Below the pieces are notes generated by a model, which saw only the letters and a list, made by a program, of their open reading frames with translations, searched no databases and had not been told where the DNA came from. Below, one piece after another: positions 1 to 7,433 of a DNA stretch of 24,980 nt. How positions within the stretch are numbered: position 1 is the first letter of the stretch; every line of letters begins with the position of its first letter. This DNA comes from DATKRB01 sp036501425 (GTDB lineage Bacteria > Actinomycetota > Acidimicrobiia > Acidimicrobiales > RAAP-2): contig DASYAI010000023.1 of NCBI GenBank assembly GCA_036501425.1, positions 1 to 24,980 on the forward strand, in the 5' to 3' direction. Position numbers and translations under genes: made by a program.

Positions 1-401
1 GCCGCTTCCTCCAGGGCGTTGAGATCCTCCCGGTGGAGGTTCTCGACGAGCGCCTGCTCCAGACTCGACGCGTCACCGGTGTCGGGCTGGACGAGGACGG
101 GGATGGTCTGGAGCCCGGCCCGGCGGGCCGCCCGCCACCGCCGCTCGCCGGCGATCAGCTCGTAGCTGGCGTCCTCGTCGTCGGTCAGATCCCGCACCAG
201 GATCGGCTGGAGCACGCCCAATTCCTTGATCGAGGCGGCGAGCGACGACATCGCCTCCTCGTCGAAATGGGTCCTCGGCTGGAGCCCGTTCGGCTTGATG
301 CTCGACAACGGCACTTCACGCAAGGCGGAGCCCCGCTCGGCGCTCACCTCGGTCGGGATGAGCGCCCCGAGTCCCCTACCGAGTCCGCTTCGGCGCGCCA
401 T
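1..401 (-). CDS. parB: Chromosome partition protein ParB, N-terminal part (3' end outside window)
   Basis: This is the parS-binding CTPase clamp that loads at the centromere and spreads along DNA, working with ParA to segregate the origin. About 133 residues are visible. The start MARRSGLGRGLGAL is the typical ParB opening. It is followed by a QPRTHF segment, the nucleotide-binding box GERRWRA (about residues 85-91) and the ENLHREDLNALEEA box near the window edge. The helix-turn-helix and C-terminal dimer domain lie beyond position 1. The ATG at 401 has a strong Shine-Dalgarno sequence (AAGGAGG, 6-7 nt upstream) that lies inside the end of parA. The two genes overlap by 26 nt, so translation is probably coupled. 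The family call is very secure. Confidence 0.96.
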   Translation of the reverse strand, partial: MARRSGLGRGLGALIPTEVSAERGSALREVPLSSIKPNGLQPRTHFDEEAMSSLAASIKELGVLQPILVRDLTDDEDASYELIAGERRWRAARRAGLQTIPVLVQPDTGDASSLEQALVENLHREDLNALEEA

Positions 402-2103
402 TGCTCACCTCCTTCGCCAGCTCGCGGTAGGCGACCGCACCTCGCGAGGTGGGGTCGAACACGGTGATGGGTTGTCCGAACGACGGCGCCTCGGAGATCC
501 GGACCGTCCGAGGGATCACGCTCCGGCACACCTTGTCCGGAAAGTGGTCGCGGACCTCCGCCGCCACATCCACGGCCAGGCGGGTCCGGGCGTCGTACAT
601 CGTCAACACGATGGTGCTCACCTCGAGCTTGTTGTTCAAGTTGGACTCGACCAAGTGCACATTGCGGAGCAACTGTCCCAGCCCCTCCAGCGCGTAGTAC
701 TCGCACTGGATCGGGACCAGGACCTCGGACGCCGCCGCCAACCCGTTGACGGTGATCAGCCCGAGCGAGGGAGGGCAGTCGATCAACGCGAAGTCGAAGT
801 CGTCGATCACCGCGTCGACGGCCCGCTTCAGCTTCATCTCGCGGCTGAAGGCCGGCACCAGCTCGATCTCGACCCCGGCGAGGTCGATGGTCGCCGGCGC
901 CACAAAGAGGTTCTTGACGCTGGTGGGTTCGATGCAGTCCTCCATGGGGGCATCGCGCATGATGACGTCGTACATGGACATCTCGAAGTTGCGCGGGTCG
1001 ATGCCCAGCCCGGTCGTCGCATTGCCCTGCGGGTCGAGATCCACCACCAGGACCCGGTAGCCCATCTCGGCGAGCGCAGCGCCGAGGTTCACGGTCGTCG
1101 TGGTCTTTCCCACCCCACCCTTCTGGTTGGCAACCGCCAGCACCCGCGGCAGCGGTCGCTGGGTGGCCAGCGTCCGGGCGTGCTTGGGCACCGCACCCGA
1201 CTCGGTCCCGAGCTCGGGGATCACCATTCCGGCAGTGCCGCTCCCCATCTCCTCCTCATCGAGGTCATCACCGTCTCCCCCGCCGTGGCCGTCGACGCCG
1301 ACCTGATCGGGCACCGCAGCCGGGACCGTCAGGGACGACGCCAGCGCCTCCCCGGGGCGTGCGCCCAACCCGGACTGGTTCCCGTCGGAGCCGCCCACCA
1401 CCGGTGGGGCACCGCCCGGATCCGGTCTCGCCAACCCGGATCCCGCCGGCGGGGGGCCTGGCTCGGTCGCGACGGGACGCTCCTCGACCGGCGGGTCGGC
1501 CGGCCCTTCTGGGGACTCCGCATCGACAGAGCTCCCCGGGGCATCTTCGGTGCCGGGTTCCGTGGCGGGACGACTGTCGCTCGGACCGATACCAACCGCG
1601 GCGAGCTCCGGTGGAGCGGTCCCGTCACTCCCACCTCCCTCCATCGCCTCGACGTCGAAGGGAACCCTGCTCGCGATGGCGGGTGGCGGCGAGCCGGCGG
1701 GGGCTCCTTCCTCACCCCGGCGAGGCCCCGGCGGCGGGAGCGCCGCGACCGCCGTTGGTTGGCCCTGCTCACCTGATCGGCCTCGCTCGCTCGGCCCTCC
1801 GGGCTGACCGGCGGTCACCGGCGGCGGAGAGGCTTCGCTCGCTACCTCTACAGCAGCCGGAGCCGAGCTCCGCGGTGTGGCGGCGCGCGCTGCCTCGGCT
1901 CGCGCGCTCGCTTCCGCCTGCGCCCCGGCGACCCGGGCCGCCTCCGCCCGAGCGGCCGCCGCCTGCTCGGCCTCCTGCCGAGCACGCTGGTCGGCATCCT
2001 GCTGGGCCAGCCGCTGCATCTCGGAACGGCGCTGTTCGATCTGTTCGGGCGTCGGACCTGCGGGTGCCGGTGGCACGTCGCGGTCGCGCCGGCGCAGGCG
2101 CAT
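376..2103 (-). CDS. parA: Chromosome partition ATPase ParA with very long N-terminal extension
   Basis: ParA-type Walker ATPase that moves ParB-parS complexes over the nucleoid. The core begins at about residue 319 and shows the deviant Walker A QKGGVGKTTTT (catalytic lysine K333), the A' motif VVDLDPQGNATTG and Walker B ALIDCPPS. It ends in a typical ISEAPSFG / YRELAKEV tail. Ahead of the core lie about 315 residues: a basic start (MRLRRRDRD), an Ala/Glu/Gln/Arg-rich probable coiled coil (about residues 20-75), then a Pro/Gly/Ser/Glu-rich disordered stretch. Usual actinobacterial ParA has tens of extra residues, not hundreds. High-GC third positions in the coiled part support real coding. 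The start is uncertain. The ATG at 2103 lacks a clear ribosome site. An ATG at 1248, preceded by GAGGAGG, would give a normal 290-aa protein. Overlaps parB. Confidence 0.9.
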   Translation of the reverse strand: MRLRRRDRDVPPAPAGPTPEQIEQRRSEMQRLAQQDADQRARQEAEQAAAARAEAARVAGAQAEASARAEAARAATPRSSAPAAVEVASEASPPPVTAGQPGGPSERGRSGEQGQPTAVAALPPPGPRRGEEGAPAGSPPPAIASRVPFDVEAMEGGGSDGTAPPELAAVGIGPSDSRPATEPGTEDAPGSSVDAESPEGPADPPVEERPVATEPGPPPAGSGLARPDPGGAPPVVGGSDGNQSGLGARPGEALASSLTVPAAVPDQVGVDGHGGGDGDDLDEEEMGSGTAGMVIPELGTESGAVPKHARTLATQRPLPRVLAVANQKGGVGKTTTTVNLGAALAEMGYRVLVVDLDPQGNATTGLGIDPRNFEMSMYDVIMRDAPMEDCIEPTSVKNLFVAPATIDLAGVEIELVPAFSREMKLKRAVDAVIDDFDFALIDCPPSLGLITVNGLAAASEVLVPIQCEYYALEGLGQLLRNVHLVESNLNNKLEVSTIVLTMYDARTRLAVDVAAEVRDHFPDKVCRSVIPRTVRISEAPSFGQPITVFDPTSRGAVAYRELAKEVSNGAPKRTR

Positions 2104-2481
2104 CAGCAACCGGCCCGATCCAACCACATCCTCCGTACTGCCACAGTGCTCATCCTTCCTTGCGGGTGAACCCGTGGTCAAGGCTATCGGTCTCGGCGGG
2201 CCACCGTCTCCGGTCCGGAGGACCGCGACCACTCCCCCGTTGTCAGCCCCTCCGCCGGGCCACAACGGTTGTGGTGGCCCCGCCGCGCCTGGCGTGCCTC
2301 TCCGCACTCCACCTCGCCATGCGGAGCCACGCAGCCCAGCTGCGCCTCGATGGCGACGGAGAGCTCCGCCCCTTGTCCGGCCGATTGGCGAGTGGATCCG
2401 GCCGATTCTCTCCGGTACATCGAGCCACGGCGGACCAACGGCGCCGAGGAGTATTGGCGGCAACTCTGCGCTCCCCTGCCG

Positions 2482-2509
2482 CCCTTTCGTTCCACGTGGA
2501 ACGAAAGGG
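2482..2509. promoter_or_regulatory. parS centromere site within a 28-bp perfect palindrome
   Basis: Positions 2489-2502 read GTTCCACGTGGAAC, a perfect match to the palindromic parS form known from several bacteria. The symmetry continues 7 bp further on each side (left arm CCCTTTCGTTCCAC), giving an uninterrupted 28-bp palindrome. ParB is expected to load here. The site lies about 380 bp upstream of the parA start. Confidence 0.88.
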
Positions 2510-2609
2510 GTGCCCGAGTCCCGCTGACCCTCGGGGTGCCCGAGTCCTTCGCCCCCCGGGGGCAGACAGCAAGCTTCCTCCACTCCCCCTGGTGCCGATC
2601 AGCGCCAGA

Positions 2610-2639
2610 CCAGTGCTCCCCCCCTTCCGGGAGCACTGG
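2610..2639. terminator. Strong hairpin, possible terminator
   Basis: Perfect 11-bp stem (CCAGTGCTCCC / GGGAGCACTGG) around an 8-nt loop CCCCTTCC. No T-run follows on either strand, so an intrinsic terminator is possible but unproven. It could also be a structural element of the partition region. Confidence 0.4.
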
Positions 2640-2966
2640 GCCCGTAAAGCGTCCTGAACCGGGCACTCCTGTGCGTTGCCTAGCCAGGCGCCCAGTCCCT
2701 CCGAAGCGAGCCGATCAAGTCCCGGCGGATGACCGAGGGACCTTCCGAGCCCCCTTCTAAAGCAGCACCCCAGGATGCGCTCTCAGCGCCGCTCTTCGCC
2801 CTACCGGTAGGCGGTCGGGCGCCGGAGCATCGCCGGCTTCTACCCAGCCGCCGAGCGCGCGGTGAGCGGGGCGCTGCCGGTGATCTGGCGTCGGGCAACG
2901 GCAGGGCACCCTCCGCCGCTGGAGCGCGCGCACCCGCCTGGGTTCGCCCGTCGCCCAGGTCCGCCG

Positions 2967-3002
2967 TCAACGGAGCGGACGTCCGTCCGAGCGCTCCGTT
3001 GA
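2967..3002. repeat. 11-bp perfect inverted repeat with palindromic loop
   Basis: Arms TCAACGGAGCG (2967-2977) and CGCTCCGTTGA (2992-3002) are exact complements separated by 14 nt. A second perfect palindrome CGGACGTCCG (2976-2985) sits at the loop. It could be a protein-binding site or an RNA hairpin. Nothing identifies the binding partner. Confidence 0.55.
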
Positions 3003-3359
3003 GGGTGGCTGACCCAGACGGGGGTGCTGGATCGCCACCGAGACCGTGATCCGAACGGGTCGGCTGGGAGGTGGGAGCACCGGGGGAGTCCCCGCAGTGT
3101 TGGTGGGACCCCCCGGGGCAACGTGGGTTGGTACGGCCTCCTCTCCAGCCGGATGGCGACGCAGGGCCATGTGGACACCGAACACTGGTCGTCGTGGGAG
3201 GACGGGGTGGTTTGGGGGTCCGGCCCGCCTGGGCGTCTCGATGGCTGCAGGTGATGCGGGGTACGGCACCCGCTATAGCTCGTCAGTCCCCTAAGGGTCT
3301 TCGGACCGCCGGAGGGTGGGGGAGAAGGGGTGGGGAAGGGTGGGCGGAGGGCAGCGAGA

Positions 3360-3423
3360 GTGGAACCCGGGGGAGCCGGGTGCTCTGGGCGGCCCTTCGT
3401 TTCACGTGGAACCCGGGGGAGCC
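3360..3423. repeat. 18-bp direct repeat containing a parS half-site
   Basis: GTGGAACCCGGGGGAGCC occurs exactly at 3360-3377 and 3406-3423 (46-bp period). The second copy supplies the right half of the parS site, so the first copy carries an orphan parS half-site (GTGGAAC). Confidence 0.7.
3399..3412. promoter_or_regulatory. Second parS site
   Basis: Reads GTTTCACGTGGAAC, matching the parS consensus GTTTCACGTGAAAC at 13 of 14 positions. It lies just downstream of the rsmG stop codon. Its left flank (CCCTTC) resembles that of the other parS site. Its right half belongs to an 18-bp direct repeat. Confidence 0.85.
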
Positions 3424-3463
3424 TTGAGACCGTGGGAGTGGCCTTCCCGGTGGGGCCCGGCGG

Positions 3464-4192
3464 TTAGAACAAGGGCCTCTTACCCGGCACCCCGACCCTG
3501 CGGGGGAAGCGGTCAGGGCAGGGCCGCTCCTGCACCAGCACGGCGAAGCGTTCGGGCGAGCTCACGACGGAGCGCAACCGAAGCCCCAGCGGTGCAAGCC
3601 CTGCCGGTGGCCAACGGGTCTCCGGGTTCGACTGGCTGGTGCCCGCGGGCGGATCTGAAACGATCAGCGCACCGCCTTGGACAAGCAACCCGGCGGCACA
3701 TTCGGCCGTCACCGCCGGAGGAGCGAAGCTCCGCGCCACCACCAGGTCACACCGGCCCCGATAGCGGTCCGAGTGACCAAGCACCTCGGCTCGGTCATCG
3801 AGAACCTCGACCCGATCGTCGAGCCGGGCGGTGCGCACCGCATCCCGAAGAAATCCGGCCCGGCGAGCATTGGCCTCCACGAACCACCAGACGGTCTCCG
3901 GCCACGCAAATGCCAGCACCAGCCCCGGCAATCCACCACCGGCTCCGAGATCGGCGGCGTGCCGGGGTGTCGGTAGGTCCATCTGCCTGACGGCGCGAGC
4001 GAACCCACGGGCATGGCGAAGCTGGGTCGACAGGGGACCCGGGCCCAGATAGCCGTGGGATCGGGCCAATTCCAGCAACGGGCGGACGACACCGGCTCCG
4101 GTCCGCGTAGGGCCTCCCGATTCGAGGCGGGTGCTCATGCCGGCGATTCGCGGGCCGGGCGTCAGAGCAGGGGAGTGATCCGGGAGCGCCAC
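3464..4192 (-). CDS. rsmG: 16S rRNA (guanine-N7) methyltransferase RsmG (GidB)
   Basis: SAM-dependent enzyme that makes m7G in the 530 loop of 16S rRNA; in other bacteria its loss gives low-level streptomycin resistance. The Rossmann glycine motif ADLGAGGGLPG is at residues 80-90, followed by an acidic strand end (WWFVEANARRAGFLRDAV), a CDLVVARSFAPP motif and a GGALIVSDPP strand. At 242 aa it is slightly longer than the usual 200-220. The GTG at 4192 was chosen as the longest start; an in-frame ATG at 4138 would give 224 aa, and neither has a clear ribosome site. It lies 31 nt after jag and is the last gene of the rpmH-led operon. Confidence 0.93.
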   Translation of the reverse strand: MALPDHSPALTPGPRIAGMSTRLESGGPTRTGAGVVRPLLELARSHGYLGPGPLSTQLRHARGFARAVRQMDLPTPRHAADLGAGGGLPGLVLAFAWPETVWWFVEANARRAGFLRDAVRTARLDDRVEVLDDRAEVLGHSDRYRGRCDLVVARSFAPPAVTAECAAGLLVQGGALIVSDPPAGTSQSNPETRWPPAGLAPLGLRLRSVVSSPERFAVLVQERPCPDRFPRRVGVPGKRPLF

Positions 4193-4223
4193 CGCGGGGT
4201 GGCGGTGGCCCTGCGTCCCCGTT

Positions 4224-5216
4224 TCAGCCCGCCGGTGCGATCACGATGTGGCGCGCCGCGTCTTCGCCTTCGGAGTGCGTGGCGACGCCGTCGATCCCGT
4301 TGACGGTGTCGTGGATGACCTTGCGGTCGGCCGGTGACATCGGCTCGAGCGCCCGGGCAGACCCGGACTCGAGGACTTCGGCCGCCACCTGGCGGCTGAA
4401 ACGCTCCAGGGCTTCGGCCCGGCGCTCCCGGTAGCGCGCGACGTCGACCAGGATGCGGTCGGTTCGGGTCGGGAACTGCCGCTGGACCACCGTGCGGGTC
4501 ACATCCTGGATCGCCGCCAGCGTCGAACCCCGGGGCCCGACCAGGATCCCCAGGTCCTCCCCGAGCGCCGCCACTTCCACCGTCTCGTCGTCCACCAGGC
4601 GGGTCGAGACGGTTCCCTCGAGGCCGAACTCCTCCAACAGCCCCTGGAGGAACCCCCGGGCCACCTCGCCCTGCTCTTCCAGCGTCATGCCCTCTGCCAT
4701 ACCCGTCTCCTTCGTGCGAACGTTCGTTTCGGGGCCGTCACCGGCCTCGCGTTGTGGGGTGTTACGTCGCCCAGCTCCTGCCGAGGCACCCGGGCCACCC
4801 GCGCGAGAGCTCCTCCGCCGTCGAGCCGAGCGGCTCCGCCCCCCCTCGTCTTTCGGCACCGCTTCGCTGGAGCCGCCAGCAGCGACCCGCGAAGGTGTGC
4901 CCTGAGGTCGGCGCCCATGATCGGTCGCTCCTTCGGCCGCGGGGTTGCGTGGCCCGCTGTCAGGTCGCTCGGTCGCCCGACTCGACCCTCCTTGGTCACG
5001 ACCCCCCTCACGGCCGCGGCGGGCCCGCTTGGGGCGTGGCCCAGCCGGGCGGACCCGGGCCCGGACCCGGGCCTCGCCCCGCATTCTCCCGAAGAGCCCC
5101 GCTTTGGGCTCCGACAGGATCACTAGCTCGGCATCCGCTGCCGCGACGCCCAGCTGGTCGAGCGCGGCATCCCGCGCCTCATCGAGGGTTCGCCCGGTGA
5201 CCTCTACCCACTCCAC
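4224..5216 (-). CDS. jag: Jag/KhpB RNA-binding protein (Jag_N, KH, R3H domains)
   Basis: Cytoplasmic RNA-binding protein (SpoIIIJ-associated/KhpB family) linked to cell-wall and division control in other bacteria, nearly always encoded beside yidC. The Jag_N domain is at residues 1-55 (ends GLFGRMRGEARVRARV). A 110-residue Arg/Gly/Ser-rich disordered linker follows. The KH domain has the GxxG loop GPRG in GILVGPRGSTLAAIQD, and the C-terminal R3H domain has the R-x3-H signature in PADRKVIHDTV. The 330 aa length is large for the family because of the linker. The GTG start lies 3 nt after the yidC stop, so translation is probably coupled. Confidence 0.93.
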   Translation of the reverse strand: MEWVEVTGRTLDEARDAALDQLGVAAADAELVILSEPKAGLFGRMRGEARVRARVRPAGPRPKRARRGREGGRDQGGSSRATERPDSGPRNPAAEGATDHGRRPQGTPSRVAAGGSSEAVPKDEGGRSRSARRRRSSRAGGPGASAGAGRRNTPQREAGDGPETNVRTKETGMAEGMTLEEQGEVARGFLQGLLEEFGLEGTVSTRLVDDETVEVAALGEDLGILVGPRGSTLAAIQDVTRTVVQRQFPTRTDRILVDVARYRERRAEALERFSRQVAAEVLESGSARALEPMSPADRKVIHDTVNGIDGVATHSEGEDAARHIVIAPAG

Positions 5217-5219
5217 CCG

Positions 5220-6455
5220 TTATCGTGCCTTTCTGGTTCGCTTGTCCCTGGCCCGAGGATGGGCCTTGGATCCGGTAGCACCTTGGGTATTACCTGACTT
5301 CGCGCTCCCCGGCGCCGGACGCCGGGCCTGGTTGGGACCCGAACGGGCACCTGACGGACGGCCCGTCCCGTTGGCCGGGGCCCGAGCGCCGTTGGCCGGG
5401 ACGACCTTGCCCCCACCCCCGGTCCCGTTTCCGGGGGAGCGCTCCGCCGCCGGCCCGTCGGGGGCCTTGCCGTTCGCCTTGCCGTTCCCGTCGGCAGGTT
5501 TGGGCGATCGCTCCCTCGACCTCGCCGCGATCGCGGGCGATCCCGCCTTCGCCCCGCCCCGTGACCCGGGAAGAGAACGCTCCCCGGGGGACTGCACGAT
5601 GCCGGTGCGGAACAGGACGTCCTGGGTCCCGATCCGGATGCCGGTCGAGACGATCATGTAGATCACCACCGCCGCCGGGATCAGGAAATAGATGTAGGCG
5701 AAGACGACCGGCATGACCTTCTGCATCGTCTGCATCTGGGGGTTGAGCTGGGCCGCCCCGGAATTCCGCTTGCTCATCTGGGACATCTGCACGTACTGGA
5801 GCACCACGGCGATCAACACCAGGGCGAAGTAGGGCACGTACGCGTACCAGTGACCGTGGTGGGAGAACGGCTTGAGCGCCAGGTTGAGACCGAACGCCTT
5901 CATCGCGCCGGCGCTGCCGACCAGGTTGTGGAACATCTTCGACGAGGTCGGGATGTACCTGGGGATGGCACAGACCGCCTGGACGCACTTGTGGCCGGCC
6001 CCGATCGTCCCCGCCGGCAGAACCTTGCCCCTGGCAACGGTGGTCGACAGGCCCCGGATGACGTCGTAGAGCACGATCAGGAAGGGCATCTGGAGGAACA
6101 TCGGGAGGCAGCTCCCGGCGGGGTTGACCCCCTGTTCCTTGTAGATCCGCATCATCTCCTGGTTGAGCATCTCCCGGTTCTCCGGGCCCTTGTACTTCTG
6201 GCGTAACCGGGTCAGCTCGGGCTGGAGGCGCTGCATGGCGATCATCGATTTGGTGCTCTTGATCGTCAGCGGGGTCAGCACCGCCATGATGAGGATCGTG
6301 AGCAGGATGATGGCCAGGGCGTAGTTCGGGATCACCCCGTAGATGGCGGCCAGCACCGTCGCCACGGCGATGAAGATCGGATGGAAGATGTCGCCGACGA
6401 GCTTGAAGAGCGAGTTCTCCGCCAGTAGGGCGTGGGGTAGGAGCGACGCGAGCAT
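5220..6455 (-). CDS. yidC: Membrane protein insertase YidC/Oxa1 with long basic tail
   Basis: Inserts and folds inner-membrane proteins, alone or with SecYEG. From ATG 6455 the protein is 411 aa. Hydrophobic segments lie at about residues 25-62, 112-135, 205-222 and 248-270. The cytoplasmic loop AMQRLQPELTRLRQKYKGPENREM and the segment GVNPAGSCLPMFLQMPFLIVLYD are hallmarks of the family. At the groove position occupied by Arg73 in B. subtilis SpoIIIJ this protein appears to have Met (ILIMAVLTPL). Residues from about 290 form a 120-residue Gly/Asn/Pro/Lys/Arg-rich tail, probably for ribosome contact. An upstream in-frame start at 6500 is unlikely because it would overlap yidD. The start lies 4 nt after the yidD stop. 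Confidence 0.95.
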   Translation of the reverse strand: MLASLLPHALLAENSLFKLVGDIFHPIFIAVATVLAAIYGVIPNYALAIILLTILIMAVLTPLTIKSTKSMIAMQRLQPELTRLRQKYKGPENREMLNQEMMRIYKEQGVNPAGSCLPMFLQMPFLIVLYDVIRGLSTTVARGKVLPAGTIGAGHKCVQAVCAIPRYIPTSSKMFHNLVGSAGAMKAFGLNLALKPFSHHGHWYAYVPYFALVLIAVVLQYVQMSQMSKRNSGAAQLNPQMQTMQKVMPVVFAYIYFLIPAAVVIYMIVSTGIRIGTQDVLFRTGIVQSPGERSLPGSRGGAKAGSPAIAARSRERSPKPADGNGKANGKAPDGPAAERSPGNGTGGGGKVVPANGARAPANGTGRPSGARSGPNQARRPAPGSAKSGNTQGATGSKAHPRARDKRTRKAR

Positions 6456-6459
6456 CAGG

Positions 6460-6723
6460 TCAGCGGCCTCCGTGCAGTTCCAGCGGCACCGGGTCCACAC
6501 CGTGGGGCCCGAGCGGCCGGCACCGGATCAGGCGCCGGGCGGCGAGCAGCGACCCGTGCCACAGCCCGTGGCGCTCGATCGCCTCGGCCGCGTAGACCGA
6601 GCAGCTCGGCCAGTACCGGCACGGCGACGGCCGGCCGGCGTGCGCGGCCTGGTAGAGCGCGATCAATCCCAGCCCGAGTCGGCGTCCCAATCGCCACCCC
6701 CGGGCCGGTTCGTCCGAGTTCAT
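6460..6723 (-). CDS. yidD: Membrane protein insertion efficiency factor YidD
   Basis: Small membrane-associated protein (87 aa) that aids YidC-dependent insertion. It has the family core CRYWPSCSVYAAEAIERHG (Cys35, Cys41) and RCRPLGPHGVDPVP (Cys68). An amphipathic/hydrophobic N-terminal segment (RLGRRLGLGLIALYQ) precedes them. The ATG overlaps the rnpA stop as ATGA, which fixes the start and implies coupled translation. Confidence 0.95.
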   Translation of the reverse strand: MNSDEPARGWRLGRRLGLGLIALYQAAHAGRPSPCRYWPSCSVYAAEAIERHGLWHGSLLAARRLIRCRPLGPHGVDPVPLELHGGR

Positions 6724-7109
6724 GGGGCACCTCCGGTTCCGGGAGCTGGAGCGGACGGGAAGATCCCCCCGCGTGCCGCACCCATCATCGCGTCCCGGAC
6801 GGCCCCCACGAGCACGGTGAACTCCATGTCGCCGACCTGGGGATCCGGCAGCACCAGGTACGCCCCCGCCCGAAGGTGGGGTGCCACTTCGTCCACCGCG
6901 CTGCGCAGTCGCCGCCGAGCCCGGTTGCGGGCCACAGCGGACCCGAACCGGCGGGCGATGGCATACGCGACCCGGATCCCCGGATCGCCGTGCTCGGCCC
7001 CGTCCACGAACCGCACTCGGACCGGACCGGAGCTGCCCCGGCCCGAGGGCCGGCGGAACTGGGCGAACTGCGATCGTCCGTGCACCGGCTCGATCAGGCC
7101 CCGACGCAC
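6720..7109 (-). CDS. rnpA: Ribonuclease P protein component
   Basis: Protein subunit of RNase P, which binds the catalytic RNA and helps process tRNA 5' ends. The conserved RNR box is clear: ARRFGSAVARNRARRRLRS (about residues 52-70), preceded by RVAYAI and followed by YLVLPDPQV. The 129 aa length is normal. The GTG start at 7109 lies 3 nt after the rpmH stop, and the stop overlaps yidD. The N-terminus SQFAQFRRPSGRG is slightly divergent from the usual F-x-x-V-x-R-x-G opening. Confidence 0.95.
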   Translation of the reverse strand: MRRGLIEPVHGRSQFAQFRRPSGRGSSGPVRVRFVDGAEHGDPGIRVAYAIARRFGSAVARNRARRRLRSAVDEVAPHLRAGAYLVLPDPQVGDMEFTVLVGAVRDAMMGAARGGIFPSAPAPGTGGAP

Positions 7110-7112
7110 CGC

Positions 7113-7247
7113 TCACACCGTCAGGCGATGACGTCCCTTGAGCCGCCTCGCCCGCAGGATGGCACGTCCGCCGCGGGTCGACATACGCTTGCGAAAGCCG
7201 TGGGTCTTGGCCCGTTTCCGGGTGTTGGGTTGGTATGTGCGCTTCAC
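7113..7247 (-). CDS. rpmH: 50S ribosomal protein L34
   Basis: 44-residue, Arg/Lys-rich L34 starting MKRTYQPNTRKRAKTHGFR and ending RRLKGRHRLTV, a near-universal sequence. The GTG start at 7247 has a GGAAGG ribosome site 8 nt upstream. It is the first gene of the minus-strand operon, so the operon promoter must lie in 7248-7493, divergent from dnaA. Confidence 0.97.
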   Translation of the reverse strand: MKRTYQPNTRKRAKTHGFRKRMSTRGGRAILRARRLKGRHRLTV

Positions 7248-7433
7248 GCTGCCTACCTTCCACCGGTCGGTCGGGCACCGGTGACGTCGATCTGGAGCAG
7301 GACATCCGACGGCTCCGGGGGTCCACGACCTGGCCGTCGGGGAGTGGGCCCCAATGGTAGGCGCGATCTGGCGGTTCCCACTAGTCGGAGCGGCTGCCAC
7401 GGTGTACGTTCGATCGACCATGACCCCCGGCCG

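Larger units (their letters stand above)
2104..3463. other. 1.36 kb gene-free, parS-bearing region between parA and rsmG
   Basis: No open frame here resembles a known protein, and the frames that stay open are low-complexity Pro/Arg/Gly/Ser translations typical of shadow frames in GC-rich DNA. What can be seen are two parS sites, an 11-bp hairpin (2610-2639), an 11-bp inverted repeat with an embedded palindrome (2967-3002), an 18-bp direct repeat (3360-3423), a 15-bp direct repeat (2507-2521 and 2533-2547) and one DnaA-box-like 9-mer TGTGGACAC (3170-3178). I see no tRNA or known RNA fold. The likely role is a centromere-like partition locus plus the promoter region of parAB. A small unrecognised gene or RNA cannot be excluded. 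Confidence 0.6.

Noticed and set aside
2937..2959. CCTGGG-loop-CCCAGG with TTCG, resembling a tRNA arm
   Set aside because: Loop length and lack of neighbouring acceptor, D and anticodon arms rule out a tRNA.
2680..3178. Several 75-112 codon frames on both strands in the parA-rsmG gap
   Set aside because: Low-complexity Arg/Pro/Gly/Ser translations, mutually overlapping, no ribosome sites or family resemblance.
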